A stretch of DNA of 64,000 bases from Tamarix chinensis (taxonomy: Eukaryota; Streptophyta; Magnoliopsida; Caryophyllales; Tamaricaceae), in NCBI GenBank assembly GCA_030549775.1, contig CM060174.1, positions 53,012,707-53,076,706 of the forward strand. The letters run 5' to 3'. A program made the translations under genes and the position numbers. Each line of letters begins with the position of its first letter. The first letter of the stretch is position 1. The notes beneath the pieces were generated by a model that worked only from the letters and a program-made list of their open reading frames with translations, did no database searches and had not been told where the DNA came from. Shown piece by piece: positions 24,330-36,100 of the stretch.

Positions 24330-25090
24330 ACCGCCATACCAACATTAATACCACCATACAAACCCTAATACCACCATGCAAACCCTAATACCACCATACA
24401 ACATTAATACCTCCATAAAATTACAAATTCCACCATACAACATTAATACCTCCATAAAATCACAATACCACCATACGAACCCGAATACCACCATAAGCCA
24501 TTAATACCACTATAAAATCATTAGTACCACCATACGAACATTTATGCCACCATACAAACCCTAATACCACCATGCAAACCCTAATACCACCATACAAACC
24601 CTAATACCACCATACAACATTAACACCTCCATAAAATCACCAATACCACCATACAACATTAATACCTCCATAAAATCACAAATACCCCCATACAACCTTA
24701 ATACCTCCATAAAATCACAGTACCACCATACGAACCCGAATACCACCATAAGCCATTAATACCACTAGGAAATCATTAGTACCACCATGCGAACATTTAT
24801 GCCACCATACAAACCCTAATAACACCATGCAAACCCTAATACTACCATACAAACCCTAATACCACCATACAACATTAATACTCCCATAAAATCACAAATA
24901 CCCCCATACAACATTAATACCTCCATAAAATCACAAATACCCCCATACAACATTAATACCTCCATAAAATCACAATGCCACCATATGAACCCGAATACCA
25001 CCATAAGCCATTAATACCACTATGAAATCATTAGTACCACCACGCGAACATTTATGCCACCATACAAACCCTAATAATACCATACAAACT
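24330..25090. repeat. Higher-order minisatellite with AAACCCTAA-like core (unit B)
   Basis: Units such as ACCACCATACAAACCCTAAT (20 bp) and ACATTAATACCTCCATAAAA are organised in blocks of about 255 bp. Near-identical short reverse frames start 255 bp apart (24749 and 25004). This replaces the minisatellite found at the same place in A and C. Confidence 0.9.
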
Positions 25091-26084
25091 TCAAGACTCC
25101 CATGATGGTTCCCAACTCATATTACCATTTATCCTAACATGCATGTCCTAGTGGGCCATAACATATTACATCATAAACATCATACATATAAATGTCATGC
25201 TCATGTCACGGAAGTACATACAACATACCTCAATCTCCAAGCTACGCTACACATAAGACAAGTTATCCACAAATCAGATAATACATGGCATAGCATGGCA
25301 TACACAACATTCAACACATCCATGTCACACATAGCACAAGGCCATTAGCTTCATCCTTACCTAAGGCGACGCCGGGCTTGGAGCACGCTCCTCTAACTCC
25401 TTAGGGCTTTGGTCGGGGTTACCTATAAAAGGGGAAAATGCTAAGTATTAGTTTCCCTTACAAGTACCATCAATCCTTATTCTAGTTTAGGATTAGAGTT
25501 TTTATTACTAAAGAGGGTGTTATACAAAAACTAGGGTTTTTACCTTAGAATTAGTATACTAAATATTAGTAGTCAAAATATAGTTATTTATGATACTTAT
25601 TGTTACACTTATTTTATTAAGCCCATTAGTTCCATTCTTATAATATTAGTGTTCACTAGTCATAGTAAAATAGTGATAATAATAATAATAATAAGACTAC
25701 TAATAGTGACATTTATGTTTCAAGTAATATAACTCTAGAGTTTTTAAGATTAAGTCTAACAATGGTGTTAGGTTTGAAATAATAATATTATAAGGTCACA
25801 ATATTACAAGTAAACTATTCCTAAGGGTGATAATGATAATAGTAATAATACTAATAATGATGATAATAATAGTAATACTCCTAGTAGTAATGATAATAAC
25901 AATAATACAACAAAGTAAGGTTTAGCAACCACAATAATAACCGTAGTAAGGATAATAGAAGTAATAATGATAAAAATATTAATACTAATAATTATAAAAA
26001 TAAGACCAAAGTTAAGTATAATACAAGTTAGGGTTTAAAAGGGATGTTAGTATTAGTAAGAAATAAGAACATTAATAATAGAGG

Positions 26085-26104
26085 CAATAATAATGGTAAT
26101 AATG

Positions 26105-26149
<45 letters not shown>

Positions 26150-26167
26150 GTAATAGTAATGAAAGAA

Positions 26168-26200
<33 letters not shown>
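26085..26200. repeat. AAT trinucleotide microsatellite
   Basis: Nearly pure (AAT)n runs with a few interruptions, inside unit B. Confidence 0.95.
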
Positions 26201-26201
<1 letters not shown>

Positions 26202-26259
26202 TTGGTAGAAAATAGTAGTAGTTATATAAAAGGGATATTAGGGTTTGGATGAGTGGAGA

Positions 26260-26960
26260 ACCACCTAGGGTCGGTGGTGGTCCGGCGGCGGCACGTGGCG
26301 GCGACGGCGGCAGCGGTGGAGGAGGAGAAGAGGGGGAAAGATGGAGGTGGCGGTTAGATGGGAGGGGAAAAGGAGGAGTTTGAGGTGGGGAAAGAAACAA
26401 CAGGTGAAGGGGAGTGGAATGAGGGTGGTGGCGTGAGAAAGGTGGCGGCGCGCGGTGGTGGACGCGGGGAGGGAGCTGCAGGGATTGTTGGGGTCGAAAA
26501 TAGGAAAGAAAATGACAGGGAAGGGCAGGGGAGGACGGTCGGCGCTGAGCTGGTGGCTGCCAGCGAGATTCGGGGCTGCAAGTCGAGTTGCAGGTCGGCG
26601 TGTAGGTCGGGGAAGAAGAAGACAGGCAGGGTGGACCGGTGGTCCAGGGGAAAAAGAAAAAGAAGGGGAACCGGCCGGTTCGGCGGCGTTATTTAATCCG
26701 TAAGTCAAACGCGGCGTACTAAGGGTTGTGGGAGGAAAACGCAGCGTTGCGCCGTAGGCTGGCAATGGTCATAAGGCCGTTAAGCGTGACGCGGCGTTTC
26801 GACGGCTCTGAGGGAAAAACGCAACGCACGGGACGCACGATGGTTAGCGTCGCACGGCGCGGGCCGCGGGAAGGGAAAGAAGGAAGGGACGGGGTTCGGG
26901 CGGCCTGTACGCGAGACAGGGGAGAGGAGAAGGGTTTGGGCCGGTAGGCTGGCCCAGCCA
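26260..26960. repeat. CpG-rich purine-skewed block (unit B)
   Basis: Dense CpG (GGCGGCGCGCGG, ACGCGGCGTTTCGACGG and similar) in an otherwise AT-rich window. It is the counterpart of the pyrimidine-rich block of unit A. The 166-residue reverse frame (26265-26765) is Pro/Ser/Thr-rich low complexity. Confidence 0.8.
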
Positions 26961-28066
26961 GGAGGGAGAGAAAGAAAGAAAAAAAGAAAGAGGAGGGAGA
27001 AAATTGAAAAAAAAAGGGAAAATAAGAAAATAAATAGGATGGGAAAATAATTAAAATAACTTATGGGGAAATTGGGGTATTTTTGGGTTATTTAGAATAT
27101 TAATATTTATAAAATATTAACTAAATTCCTTTTTGCTTATTTTAGACTATTTTAGATAAATTCCCTTAACCTCCAAGCTAATTAGGAAAAACACCCAAAT
27201 TTTCTTCCAATTAAATTATTTATTATTTTCCTCTTAATTTATCTTAATTAAATCTCTACATTTTAAGTAAATTAATTTAAATAATTAATTTTCCTAATAA
27301 TTCCTTATTTGGCCATAATTTCGGAAATTAGGATTTTGGGATATTACAGCTCAGTACCGTAGTACTGAAGGGATTCCCTTAATGGGGCCCCTGTCTATTC
27401 AATGGGCAGTGCCCTTGTAGGTCTTTTCAGGTGCTACTCAAGTGGGCTACGGGAAAGAGAGTAAAGAGTTATCCGGTATCGTTAGGGTTTTCTCTTTCTC
27501 TTTAAATTCTTGGTTTTAATGTTATGTTATTACTGTAACCACCATTGGTGGATTTTATTCTTGTAAATGATTTGATGCGCTACTCTGATTTATGTACGTT
27601 GAACTTCTTTCAAATTGTATTTCATTTTCCTTTAACCTTAGCACTTAGTACTGGAACGGTATGAGTGAACCAATCTGGTACTAAGTGTGGCGGTAATACT
27701 CCCAAAGTTCACGTTTTATTTATTTGCTTCCGCTAATTTCCCTTTTAATTAATGAAATTTTTCAGTAGTGAATTTTGGGGGTGTCACATTATCATTCTCC
27801 TTATTTTTTTACATTGTTGGGGACTATCAATGTCCTATGTTGTAAATAATCCTTTAAATATTTATGTAACTTAATCTTGCACACTTTACTTTAAATTAGT
27901 TAATTTGGTTTTAGCCTTGTGTCTAATATGGGATGGGTGGCTGCCATCTATCTTGTGTTAGGTATAATGGTAGCACTTCATTTTTCCCAGGAGTGTTTAG
28001 TATTTTTTCGCTTCGACACTATTTTAAAACGAAATTTTTTGGTTGTGAAAAATAGGGGGTGCTATA

Positions 28067-29460
28067 ATTACATATATTCCTTACACCTCTCTTGCTTATG
28101 TACCATCTTAGATGTGTTGTATTTAGAGTTCATCTCTTTTTGAACAACCTTTTGTCATAAATATCGTTGTCATTTTTGCATTTGTTGATCTTATCATATG
28201 TTATTGTTTAAGTAAAAGTTTTTAGCTTTTCTCTTAATATAAGAATTGTGTGGATAACAGACTTATACTAATAGTGGTAGTAACAATCACATTTTGCTAT
28301 TTTGTTTTACGAATAGAGTTTTTAAAAAAAATCAATAGTAAAAATTGGAGTTTTACGGTATCAACCAAAGAGAGTAAATGAAGGGAAGGTGGGTCTAGCT
28401 CACTTTAGTGCTAGTGTAAGAGATTCCAAGGTAGGATGGGCAAAAAGGATATTTGTACAAATATCCCTAATAAGTGGATAATAGGAAAACACAAAAGATA
28501 ATAGTTGGTGCTACTCAAGGGGTTTGTATCTTAAGGTCGAAAGGGAGGGGGATGAAAAAGTGAAGTGACAAGAAGGAAACTGTAGGAAAAGGATGAAAAG
28601 TTACAATTTTGGGTAAAAAAAATGATACACAATTTTACTTTTAGTTATAAACTCTTTAAAAATGATTTATAGTCAAACTATATCAAGATTATAAAACTAT
28701 ATGATCATTGGAATAAGATTTGAATCAAAATAATACTGAAATCAACTTTTTCTAGCCGAATTAATAGATAGTGGATTGATTTAGCATACTAGTCTATTGG
28801 TGTTTGAACAAAAAATTTCAAACACATGAGGCAACCTGTGGATAAGATTGCTAAAAAAAAATAATGGTGATCTAAAAATCTAATATGTTATCTGAAAATT
28901 TGATCCACAATTTTCAGATTATTACCCAAAAAAGAAATAACATTATATCTTATAACATTCAAAAATAATATAGAGAATTCAAAAAAAATAAAAAAATAAT
29001 ACTATTTCCAATCTTTTTAATTCACATGTAAAAAATATTCAATGCTAATTTTTTATTTATCATTTTAGTCTTATAAAATAAAAATATTAATAAGATGATA
29101 TTAAAGTGAAATTTAAAAAATCAAAACCTGTGGTACTTTAATGAGATTGTTTAATATATATGGTATCTAAGTGAGATTAGATCAAATCTTATGACGATTA
29201 AGTATAACATATTCTAATTTACTTGTTTGAAGTTATTTCATAGTAACTTACAATAAAAAAAGTAGGTATAATTTTAAAAATATATAAAAGTAATATTTCA
29301 CATCATCTCAAATTAATAATTAATTGTACTTAATTAAAATTTATCACAATTTTATTTATTTATTTAAAGTTACTTTCTAGTAATTTATAATAAAAAAATA
29401 TAAATAAATTTTAAAAATTTATAAAAAAAATAAATTATATTTTTCTTAAATTAATGATTG
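28067..29460. other. AT-rich upstream sequence, no gene seen
   Basis: Very AT-rich with poly-A/T runs. No transposon edges or coding similarity. It separates the LTR nest from the transporter gene. Confidence 0.5.
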
Positions 29461-29609
29461 CTGGTGTTGCCAAAAACCCGCTAACATAGTTCACCGCCCA
29501 CACTCCGGTCCAAAGTCCGAACGATGCTTATAGCTTAGGCTGCATCGGCTGCCCTCGTCGACAGTTATGACTCAGCTTGATTCACATAACTCCGATAAAC
29601 ACAGAGGAA
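29461..29609 (+). promoter_or_regulatory. Probable 5' UTR/promoter-proximal region of the WAT1-related gene
   Basis: Composition changes sharply from AT-rich to GC-balanced at about 29465, 145 bp before the chosen ATG, as often seen at plant transcript starts. TATA-like strings exist upstream (TATATAAAAG near 29280, TTTATAAAAA near 29420), but which is used cannot be told. An in-frame ATG at 29577 would add 11 residues; the ATG at 29610 (MGLKSAAPY…) fits the family start better. Confidence 0.35.
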
Positions 29610-30147
29610 ATGGGTTTGAAGAGTGCAGCCCCGTATTTGGGCATGCTAGCTGCGGAGTGTGCCCAAGTGGGGCTGATGATGATAAGCAAAGAAGCCATGG
29701 GAACCACTGGCATGAGCAGTTCTGTATTTGTTTTTTATTCTAATGCCTTGGCTGCCATGATTCTCTTGCCCTTAATCTTTCTCATTCAAAGCCAGAGGTC
29801 CTTTCTGCCTTGTCCTTTCAATTCAAAGAATTTCTTGGTTTTCTTAATACAGCCGTTTCTTAGTTTGCATTCTTGGCAGGTCACACTGGCCGTGGATCAA
29901 TTTCTCCCTCGTCTGTGGATTTTTCCTTCTGAGTTTATTTGGGTGAGTCAATTGCTACTGGAATATTTCTCGTTGTGTTTGATGAGTATGATTAAGTCAG
30001 AGGGCATCTTTAATTCCATTTGCATTATTGTAGTTCTGGTGCCCAGATACTTGGATACACTGGGATTAATTACAGCTCTGCTACACTTGCTACTGCTATT
30101 CTCAACCTTATCCCAGGATTTACCTTTTTGCTCGCTCTCGTTTTCTG
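29610..30147 (+). CDS. Exons 1-3 of the WAT1-related gene
   Basis: Exon 1 (29610-29797) encodes residues 1-62 and two bases of Arg63. Exon 2 (29880-29942) is only 63 bp and encodes [20 protein letters not shown]. Exon 3 (30034-30147) encodes the [20 protein letters not shown] stretch. Introns are 82 and 91 bp. Simple frame reading misses exon 2, because the continuous frame through intron 1 is open by chance. Donors: AGAG|GTCCTT, TTGG|GTGAGT, TCTG|GTTAGC; acceptors: TTGGCAG|G and ATTGTAG|T. Confidence 0.88.
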
Positions 30148-33100
30148 GTTAGCTCTTCTCCTACTTTTCTGGTTTAAGCACCGCAGAAACTTCATTATTC
30201 CCTTTTGATATTCTATTTGCGTAGCTGGATTATACTTGTCCAGTATACGTTAAAAAAGTTACTGGTATTTAAATCTGTAAGTCAGAAATTCAGAATTTTC
30301 TTTCTCTGAGATTTGAGACTATTTACTTGACCCATGATTGTTGGATATCAATATCTTGATGACTTGTATGAGTATCTACACAAAAGGATCGTTGGTGGGT
30401 AGTATGAGTTTATTTTGGTAAAAGAATAATGATTTATATTTACCAAAGTACGCATGGAGTACAAATGCAAGTCCAAGAAACTATGTATCAAAATTTCTCA
30501 AAACGTTCGTGGTCTCTACCTCAACAATCTCAAATAACGTTGGCTTAGAAAAAAAAAATCTCAAATAACCATTCATATGTAAAAGCTTCATAAGAACAGC
30601 AAGCAGCAGATGCTGAAATATTCTAGCCATGATCTTTTGCTTTTCTTGGAAGACAACTTGGTTTCTGTTTAGCCATATTGTATAGATGGCTGTGTAGAAT
30701 GTTGCTTGCAGTAGCTTTGCTTTCTTTGACTTCCCTTCAGTAACTTTAATCATCCAAAGCAGCAGTGTATCCCATTCAGTGAAGGCTTGGCAGAATATCA
30801 GCCACTTGAGTAGCTTCCTCCATGGGTCTCCAGCTAATGGGAATTGAACAAATATGCGGTATAAGGATTCAGTGCATCCCAATGGACAGAACAGAAAGGG
30901 TCATGTATAATGGCCTATTGAACATCATTTCTCTTCAATGCTTAGTGTTGAGTGGCAAGCAGTCCACATGATCATTTTCTGCTTTGGTAGGCCATCATGA
31001 TCCTAGATTAATCAATCCCAAATCTGTCCAGTGCCTTCTTCAAGAAGCTGATCTTAAGCCATTCCTTTAATGTAATGAGTTGATGGTATTTTTCCATTTG
31101 GAAATTCCAGACATCTTATCCTTTCATGTCGGTGCCATATACCATTTGATCCATGGAATTTTTAAGGAAGTTATGGATAAAATTTTTGATTGGTTTAACA
31201 TGGTTGAGGTTGAGATTTATCATAAAGTTGGGGATGAGAAAAAGGTTCCAATGATTGTGATAGGCCATTGGTGAAATAAACCTTTGTGAGGAGGGCAAAC
31301 AAGGCCTGGTAGATGAGCAGAGGAGGCGTAAGATGGCCTGTGGGTGACAGGGACGAATTAGACATTATCTTCAATTCTGTTTTATCTGTTTTACTTCTTT
31401 TCTACTTAATTGTAGGGGTAGTTACGTGAGGGCAGTAGGTGGTTAAGATATGCTGAGTCACCTTAGGTAGGGGACAGAATTATAAATACTGAAGGGGAGA
31501 AGGGGAGGGTAGGAAAACACAGTGTAATGTTGGAGGCACCAGGGTCTCGAAAGCCTGGATTTCTAAATATAAATTCTGATATGATTTTTCTCTTCTCCTT
31601 ACTGTTCCTTAATTGTGCCAGGAAATTCTCAATGAAAGTTCTGTTTTTAGAATTTCCTAACATTCTTGGTATCAGATCACGATTCTGAGCAAGGATGGCC
31701 CAGAAGAAGATCAATACCCTTGAAGAAAAGATGTAGGAGATGCAAAAGAGTTGGGAGAATGATATAGTAGCAGTAAGGAAGGATCTGCGACTCTTACCTG
31801 GGGTGGATGGAAGGATCGGATCATTGGATGGTAGAATGGGGACTATGGAGCAAACTTTGGGAGATTTAGTGGCCCGATTGGATGTAGTACTAGGGCGTAA
31901 TATCTCAGAATCTTCGGCGGCTCGATTACGTTAGGAGGAAAGAGCTTGAACAGAGGTGGTGGCGGATGCCCATGGGGGTCGAGGGGAGGGAACATTTCCA
32001 AGACAACTGGAGTTTCCCACCTTCGATGGAGTGGATCCCGATGGGTGGATTTTTCAGGCCAAGCGATACTTCAATATCCATCGCACCCCCAAGTTCGAAA
32101 AACTGGAGATGGTGGCTATAGCCATGGAAGGTAGAGCACTTGCCTTGTTCCAATACATTGAGGATAATCAGGCCTTTGGGACATGGACGAATTTCAAGAG
32201 CGGGCTTTTGGTTCAATTTCATCCTTGACATAAAGGAAGTCTCTGCAAAAAATTTCTGGCGGTTAGACAGGAAGGGACGGTAGATGAATATGTGGAGCAT
32301 TTCGAGCTTCTAGCCTCTCCATTGCAGAGACGACTCTCACCAGAGGTGCTCAAAAGCACATTCCTCAACGGTCTGAAACCAGAGGTACGAGCAGAAGTGA
32401 GGGTGCATAAACCAAAAGGGTTGATGGAAATGGTGGAGGTCGCCCATCTTATTGAAGAAAAGAATCAAGTGACCCATAAGTCATGGGTCAGCCCTTGGGT
32501 CCAATCGAGTAAATTGACTTTAAACTCCCTCACCCCTAAACAATTCTCTTCTACTGCGTCATTTTACTCTAGCCCCAATTTGACCCTCTCCTCACCTAAC
32601 TCAAAGGCTCAGAGTCCTGGGGGATCAACTCACGCTAGCAACGTGACCCCAATTGCTTGGTCAGGGGACTTGCCGGAGGGCCGCCGGATGCTGGGATATA
32701 GGAGGATGAGCGACACAAAGATAATGAGGCGGCAAGAGAAGGGTCTTTGTTTTCGGTGTGATGAGAAGTACCATCCGAGGCACATCTACAAAAACAAGAT
32801 GCTGTAGATTCTGTTAGTAGATGAGGGAGCCATGGGAGAAGGGGGTGAGCTAGAAACTGAGAACATAGAAGAAGGGGAGGAGGCCCATGAATCGGTGGAT
32901 GGGGCTGTGGAACTTTCTGTGAACTCAATAGTGGGATTTACTAGCCCGCACACCATGAAGTTACAGGGCCTGATCGGTGGCCACGCTGTCACTGTTCTGA
33001 TTGACAGTGGTGCTACCCATAATTTCGTTGCTTAGGATGTGGTGAACGAGTTACAGCTGCAGGTAACTTCCACAGTGACTTATGGAGTGATCATGGGGAC

Positions 33101-36100
33101 CTGGGGATTTATCCTAGCTCAAGGAATTTGTAGAAATGTGGCAATTACTCTACAAGAGATAGAGATCATCGAAGATTTATTACCACTACACTTGGGGAGT
33201 GTGGATATCATTTTAGGAATGCAGTGGCTGATGAAACTTGGAATGACCCACATTAATTGGAAGGCTCTAGTTATGAAGTTCATGGTGGGAAACACTTCGG
33301 TGACATTAAAAGGGGAGTCGGGACTATGTAAGATACAAATCTCACTTAAGGCCATGATGAGGACACTCCAACAGGAAGGGAAGGGTGTGCTATTAGAATG
33401 TTCGGCTCTAGAGATTGCAATACCGGAAGGGGAAAATGACTATCCAATTCTAGCAGAGCTACAACGAGTCCTGGAGGAATTTAAGGATGTCATGGACATG
33501 CCCACCGGTCTACCATTATAGAGGATGGTAGATCATCGAATAGAATTGCAGCCTGGTATTGCTCCAGTGAGTGTACGGCCATACCGGTATCCTCAAGTTC
33601 AGAAGATTGAAATCGAATCACTAGTTAAGGATATGTTGGCAGCTGGTATCATACAACCCAGTAAAAGCCCATTCTCAAATCCTGTATTGCTCGTTAAGAA
33701 AAAAGATGGTGGGTGGAGGTTCTGTGTGGATTATCGGGGCATTAAATAAGGTCACTGTTCCGGATAAGTTTTCGATTCCAGTTATAGATGAGTTATTGGA
33801 CGAACTAAAAGGGGTCACGGTATTCTCTAAATTGGACTTGAAATCTAGTTACCATCATATTCTAGTGAGGCCTGAGGATGTGCCTAAAATGGCTTTTTGC
33901 ACCCATGAAGGGCATTATGAATTTTTGGTAATGCCCTTCGGATTAATAAATGCCCTGGCAACCTTTTCGGTGTTGATGAATGACATATTCAAGCCTTTTT
34001 TGCGGAAATTTGTGCTATTATTTTTTGACGACATACTAGTTTATATCGCAACCATCGAGGAGTATATTGGTTATCTAAGGACAGTCCTTGTAGTCCTGCG
34101 ATCTAACTCCCTGTTTATAAATAACAAGAAGTGTAGTTTTGGACAACAGGAGCTGGAGTACCTGGGCCATATTATATTAGAAAAAGGGGTGGTGGCTAAT
34201 GCATCAAAAGTTCAAGCTATGGTAGAGTGGTCTATTCCTTGTAATCTGAGGGAGTTTAGGGGATTTATGAGGTTGATAGGGTATTACTGGAGATTCGTGG
34301 TAGGGTACGCCCACATTGCAGCCCCTCTGACTTTCCAGCTGAAAAAGGATGGGTTTGGTTGGAATAAGGAGGCCTAAGAGGTGTTTGAAAGGTTAAAGAC
34401 TGCAATGATACAAGTTTCAGTATTGGCACTACCAGATTTTAATAAGGCTTTTGTCATCGAAACAGATGCATCATGTTGCAGATTAGGAGCAATATTGATG
34501 CAAGATAGAGGCCTATAGCTTATTTCAGCAAGTCCTTAGGCCCGAGGGCAAGGGCTAAGTCAGTGTATGAACGCGAATTGATGGCCGTAGTCCTGGCCGT
34601 CTAGCGTTGGAGACCATATCTATTGGGGCATAAACTAACAGTACGAACGGATCAAAAGAGCCTTAAGTTTCTACTGGACGAAAAGGTAGTGGCCAAGGAA
34701 CACCAAACATGGGTCACAAAGTTGCTCGATTACAACTTCGATATAGAATACTGACCCGAGTGCGAAAATAAGGCAGTCGATGTCTTGTCAAGGAGAGATG
34801 AAGAGTTATTAGCTTTAGCCATGGTATGGGACAATGATTGGAAGGTGCTACAAGAGGAAGTGGAAGCAGACCCAACCTGTGGCCCAATCAAATAGCAAGT
34901 GCAGGCTAACCCAGGGGCAGTGGAGGGTTACATAGTCCATCAAGATCAGTTACTCTACAGGGGGCGCCTCTTTCTTCTTGCTACTTTGACCCTCATTCCC
35001 AAGCTATTACAAGAGTATCATGGAAGTGCCATAGGGGGACATTCAGGGGTTCTGAGAACTTTTCATCCGTTGAATCGCGATGTATACTGGCTAGGTATAA
35101 GGAGGCAAGTTCAAAAATTTGTGGTTGAATGTGACACTTGCCAGCGCCAAAAGTCGGAGCACTTAGCCCCAGCAGGCCTGCTACAGCCCCTCCCAATTCT
35201 TGACCAAGTATGGGATGATGTCACCATGGATTTCATAGAAGGATTACCTAACTCGGAAGGATTCTCTTGTGTTTTGGTGATTGTGGATATAGATTGATTA
35301 GGTATGCCCATTTCATTTCGCTCAAACATCCTTTCATTGCTCCACTAGTGGCTGCTGTTTTTCTAAAGAAGGTTGTCCGGTTACACGGGGTATCCCGATC
35401 CAACATGTCAGATAGAGATAAGGTGTTTCTCAACCATTTTTGGAGGGAATTGTTTAAACTATAGGGCACTTCACTTTAGTGTAGCTTAGCTTATCATCCG
35501 CAAACGGATGGACAGACAGAAGTCCTCAACCGTAGCTTGGGAACTTACCTTCGTTGCTTCTGCTATGACAAGCCCAAACAATGGAGTAAGTGATTGGCTT
35601 GGGCTGAATACTGGTACAATACCTCATACCATTAAGCAACACACACTACCCCATTCCAAGCTTTATACAACAAGGCTCCCCCTCCCTTGATCTGCTATGC
35701 AGCAGGTCAGACTTCTTTTGTAGCAGTGGACTAGGAGTTGAAAGATAGGGATTTGGCCTTAGCCTAGCTTAAATATCATTTGGATCGCTCCCAGAAAATA
35801 ATAAAGGATATGGTTAACAAAAGGTGGCGTGACATCCAACTAACAGTGGGTAATTGAGTGTATGTGAAGTTGAAGCCATACTGCCATAAGTCATTGGCCA
35901 GGCGCACTAATGAGAAGCTATCACCAAGGATTTTTGGTCCCTATTGTGTGCTAGCTAAAGTGGGAAAGGTTGCATACCATATGGTACTGGACTCTGCTGC
36001 CATCCACCCAGTTTTCCATGTTTCAATGCTACTCTAGGGGGTCATCAACAGGCACAACCATTACTTATGGCTTTGACTGAATGTTTAGAATGGCAACTCT

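Larger units (their letters stand above)
22931..27348 (-). mobile_element. Long LTR unit 'B' (TSD GCTCA), nested in A in opposite direction
   Basis: Begins TGTAACACCCCC at 22931 and ends GGGATATTACA at 27348. Perfect GCTCA lies at 22926-22930 and 27349-27353. Removing it restores the same sequence as the unbroken unit C across the junction. Order from the left: end block with AATACCGCCACACTTAGTACC; CCGGTGGACCGG array (23600-23930); higher-order minisatellite (24330-25090); AT and AAT repeats; CpG-rich purine-skewed block (26260-26960); AT-rich terminus. Length 4,418 bp. No convincing coding region. Confidence 0.85.
17098..27788 (+). mobile_element. Long LTR unit 'A' (TSD TTATC), carrying unit B
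   Basis: Starts TATAATACCCC (from TGTAAT…) at 17098 and ends GGGGGTGTCACA at 27788. Perfect TTATC lies on both sides (17093-17097; 27789-27793). Order: a duplicated first kilobase; a pyrimidine-rich block; about 600 bp of AT-rich sequence; a GGTAATTTTGG-type minisatellite; a CCGGTCCACCGG array; unit B; a CAGTACCGTAGTACTG module; and an end block (TTAGCACTTAGTAC … AAGTGTGGCGGTAATACTCC). Its own length is about 6.3 kb, or 5.3 kb without the duplication. Unit C is an uninterrupted relative. LTR-style ends and a 5-bp duplication imply integrase insertion. No PBS, gag or pol was found. Confidence 0.82.
13943..28066 (+). mobile_element. Long LTR unit 'E', outermost of a three-level nest
   Basis: Starts TGTAATACCCCATC at 13943 and resumes after unit A at 27794, ending GGGGGTGCTATA at 28066. 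Flanking ATTAT (13938-13942) and ATTAC (28067-28071) differ by one base and may be an aged 5-bp duplication. Without unit A it is about 3.4 kb. It contains repeated patches of the GGCTTGGACTTATGTCCAT type (16260-16390) and the CAATACGTAGTGTACTG module near 16880. No coding sequence and no primer-binding site was seen. Interpreted as a solo LTR. Confidence 0.6.

Noticed and set aside
24330..25090. Interstitial telomeric repeat because of AAACCCTAA words
   Set aside because: The words are embedded in 20-bp units with ACCACCATA spacers. There is no run of the 7-bp plant telomere unit.
29577..30152. A 191-residue continuous reading frame as the whole gene
   Set aside because: The frame runs through introns 1 and 2 by chance. 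Splicing restores family motifs ([16 protein letters not shown]) that the continuous frame loses.
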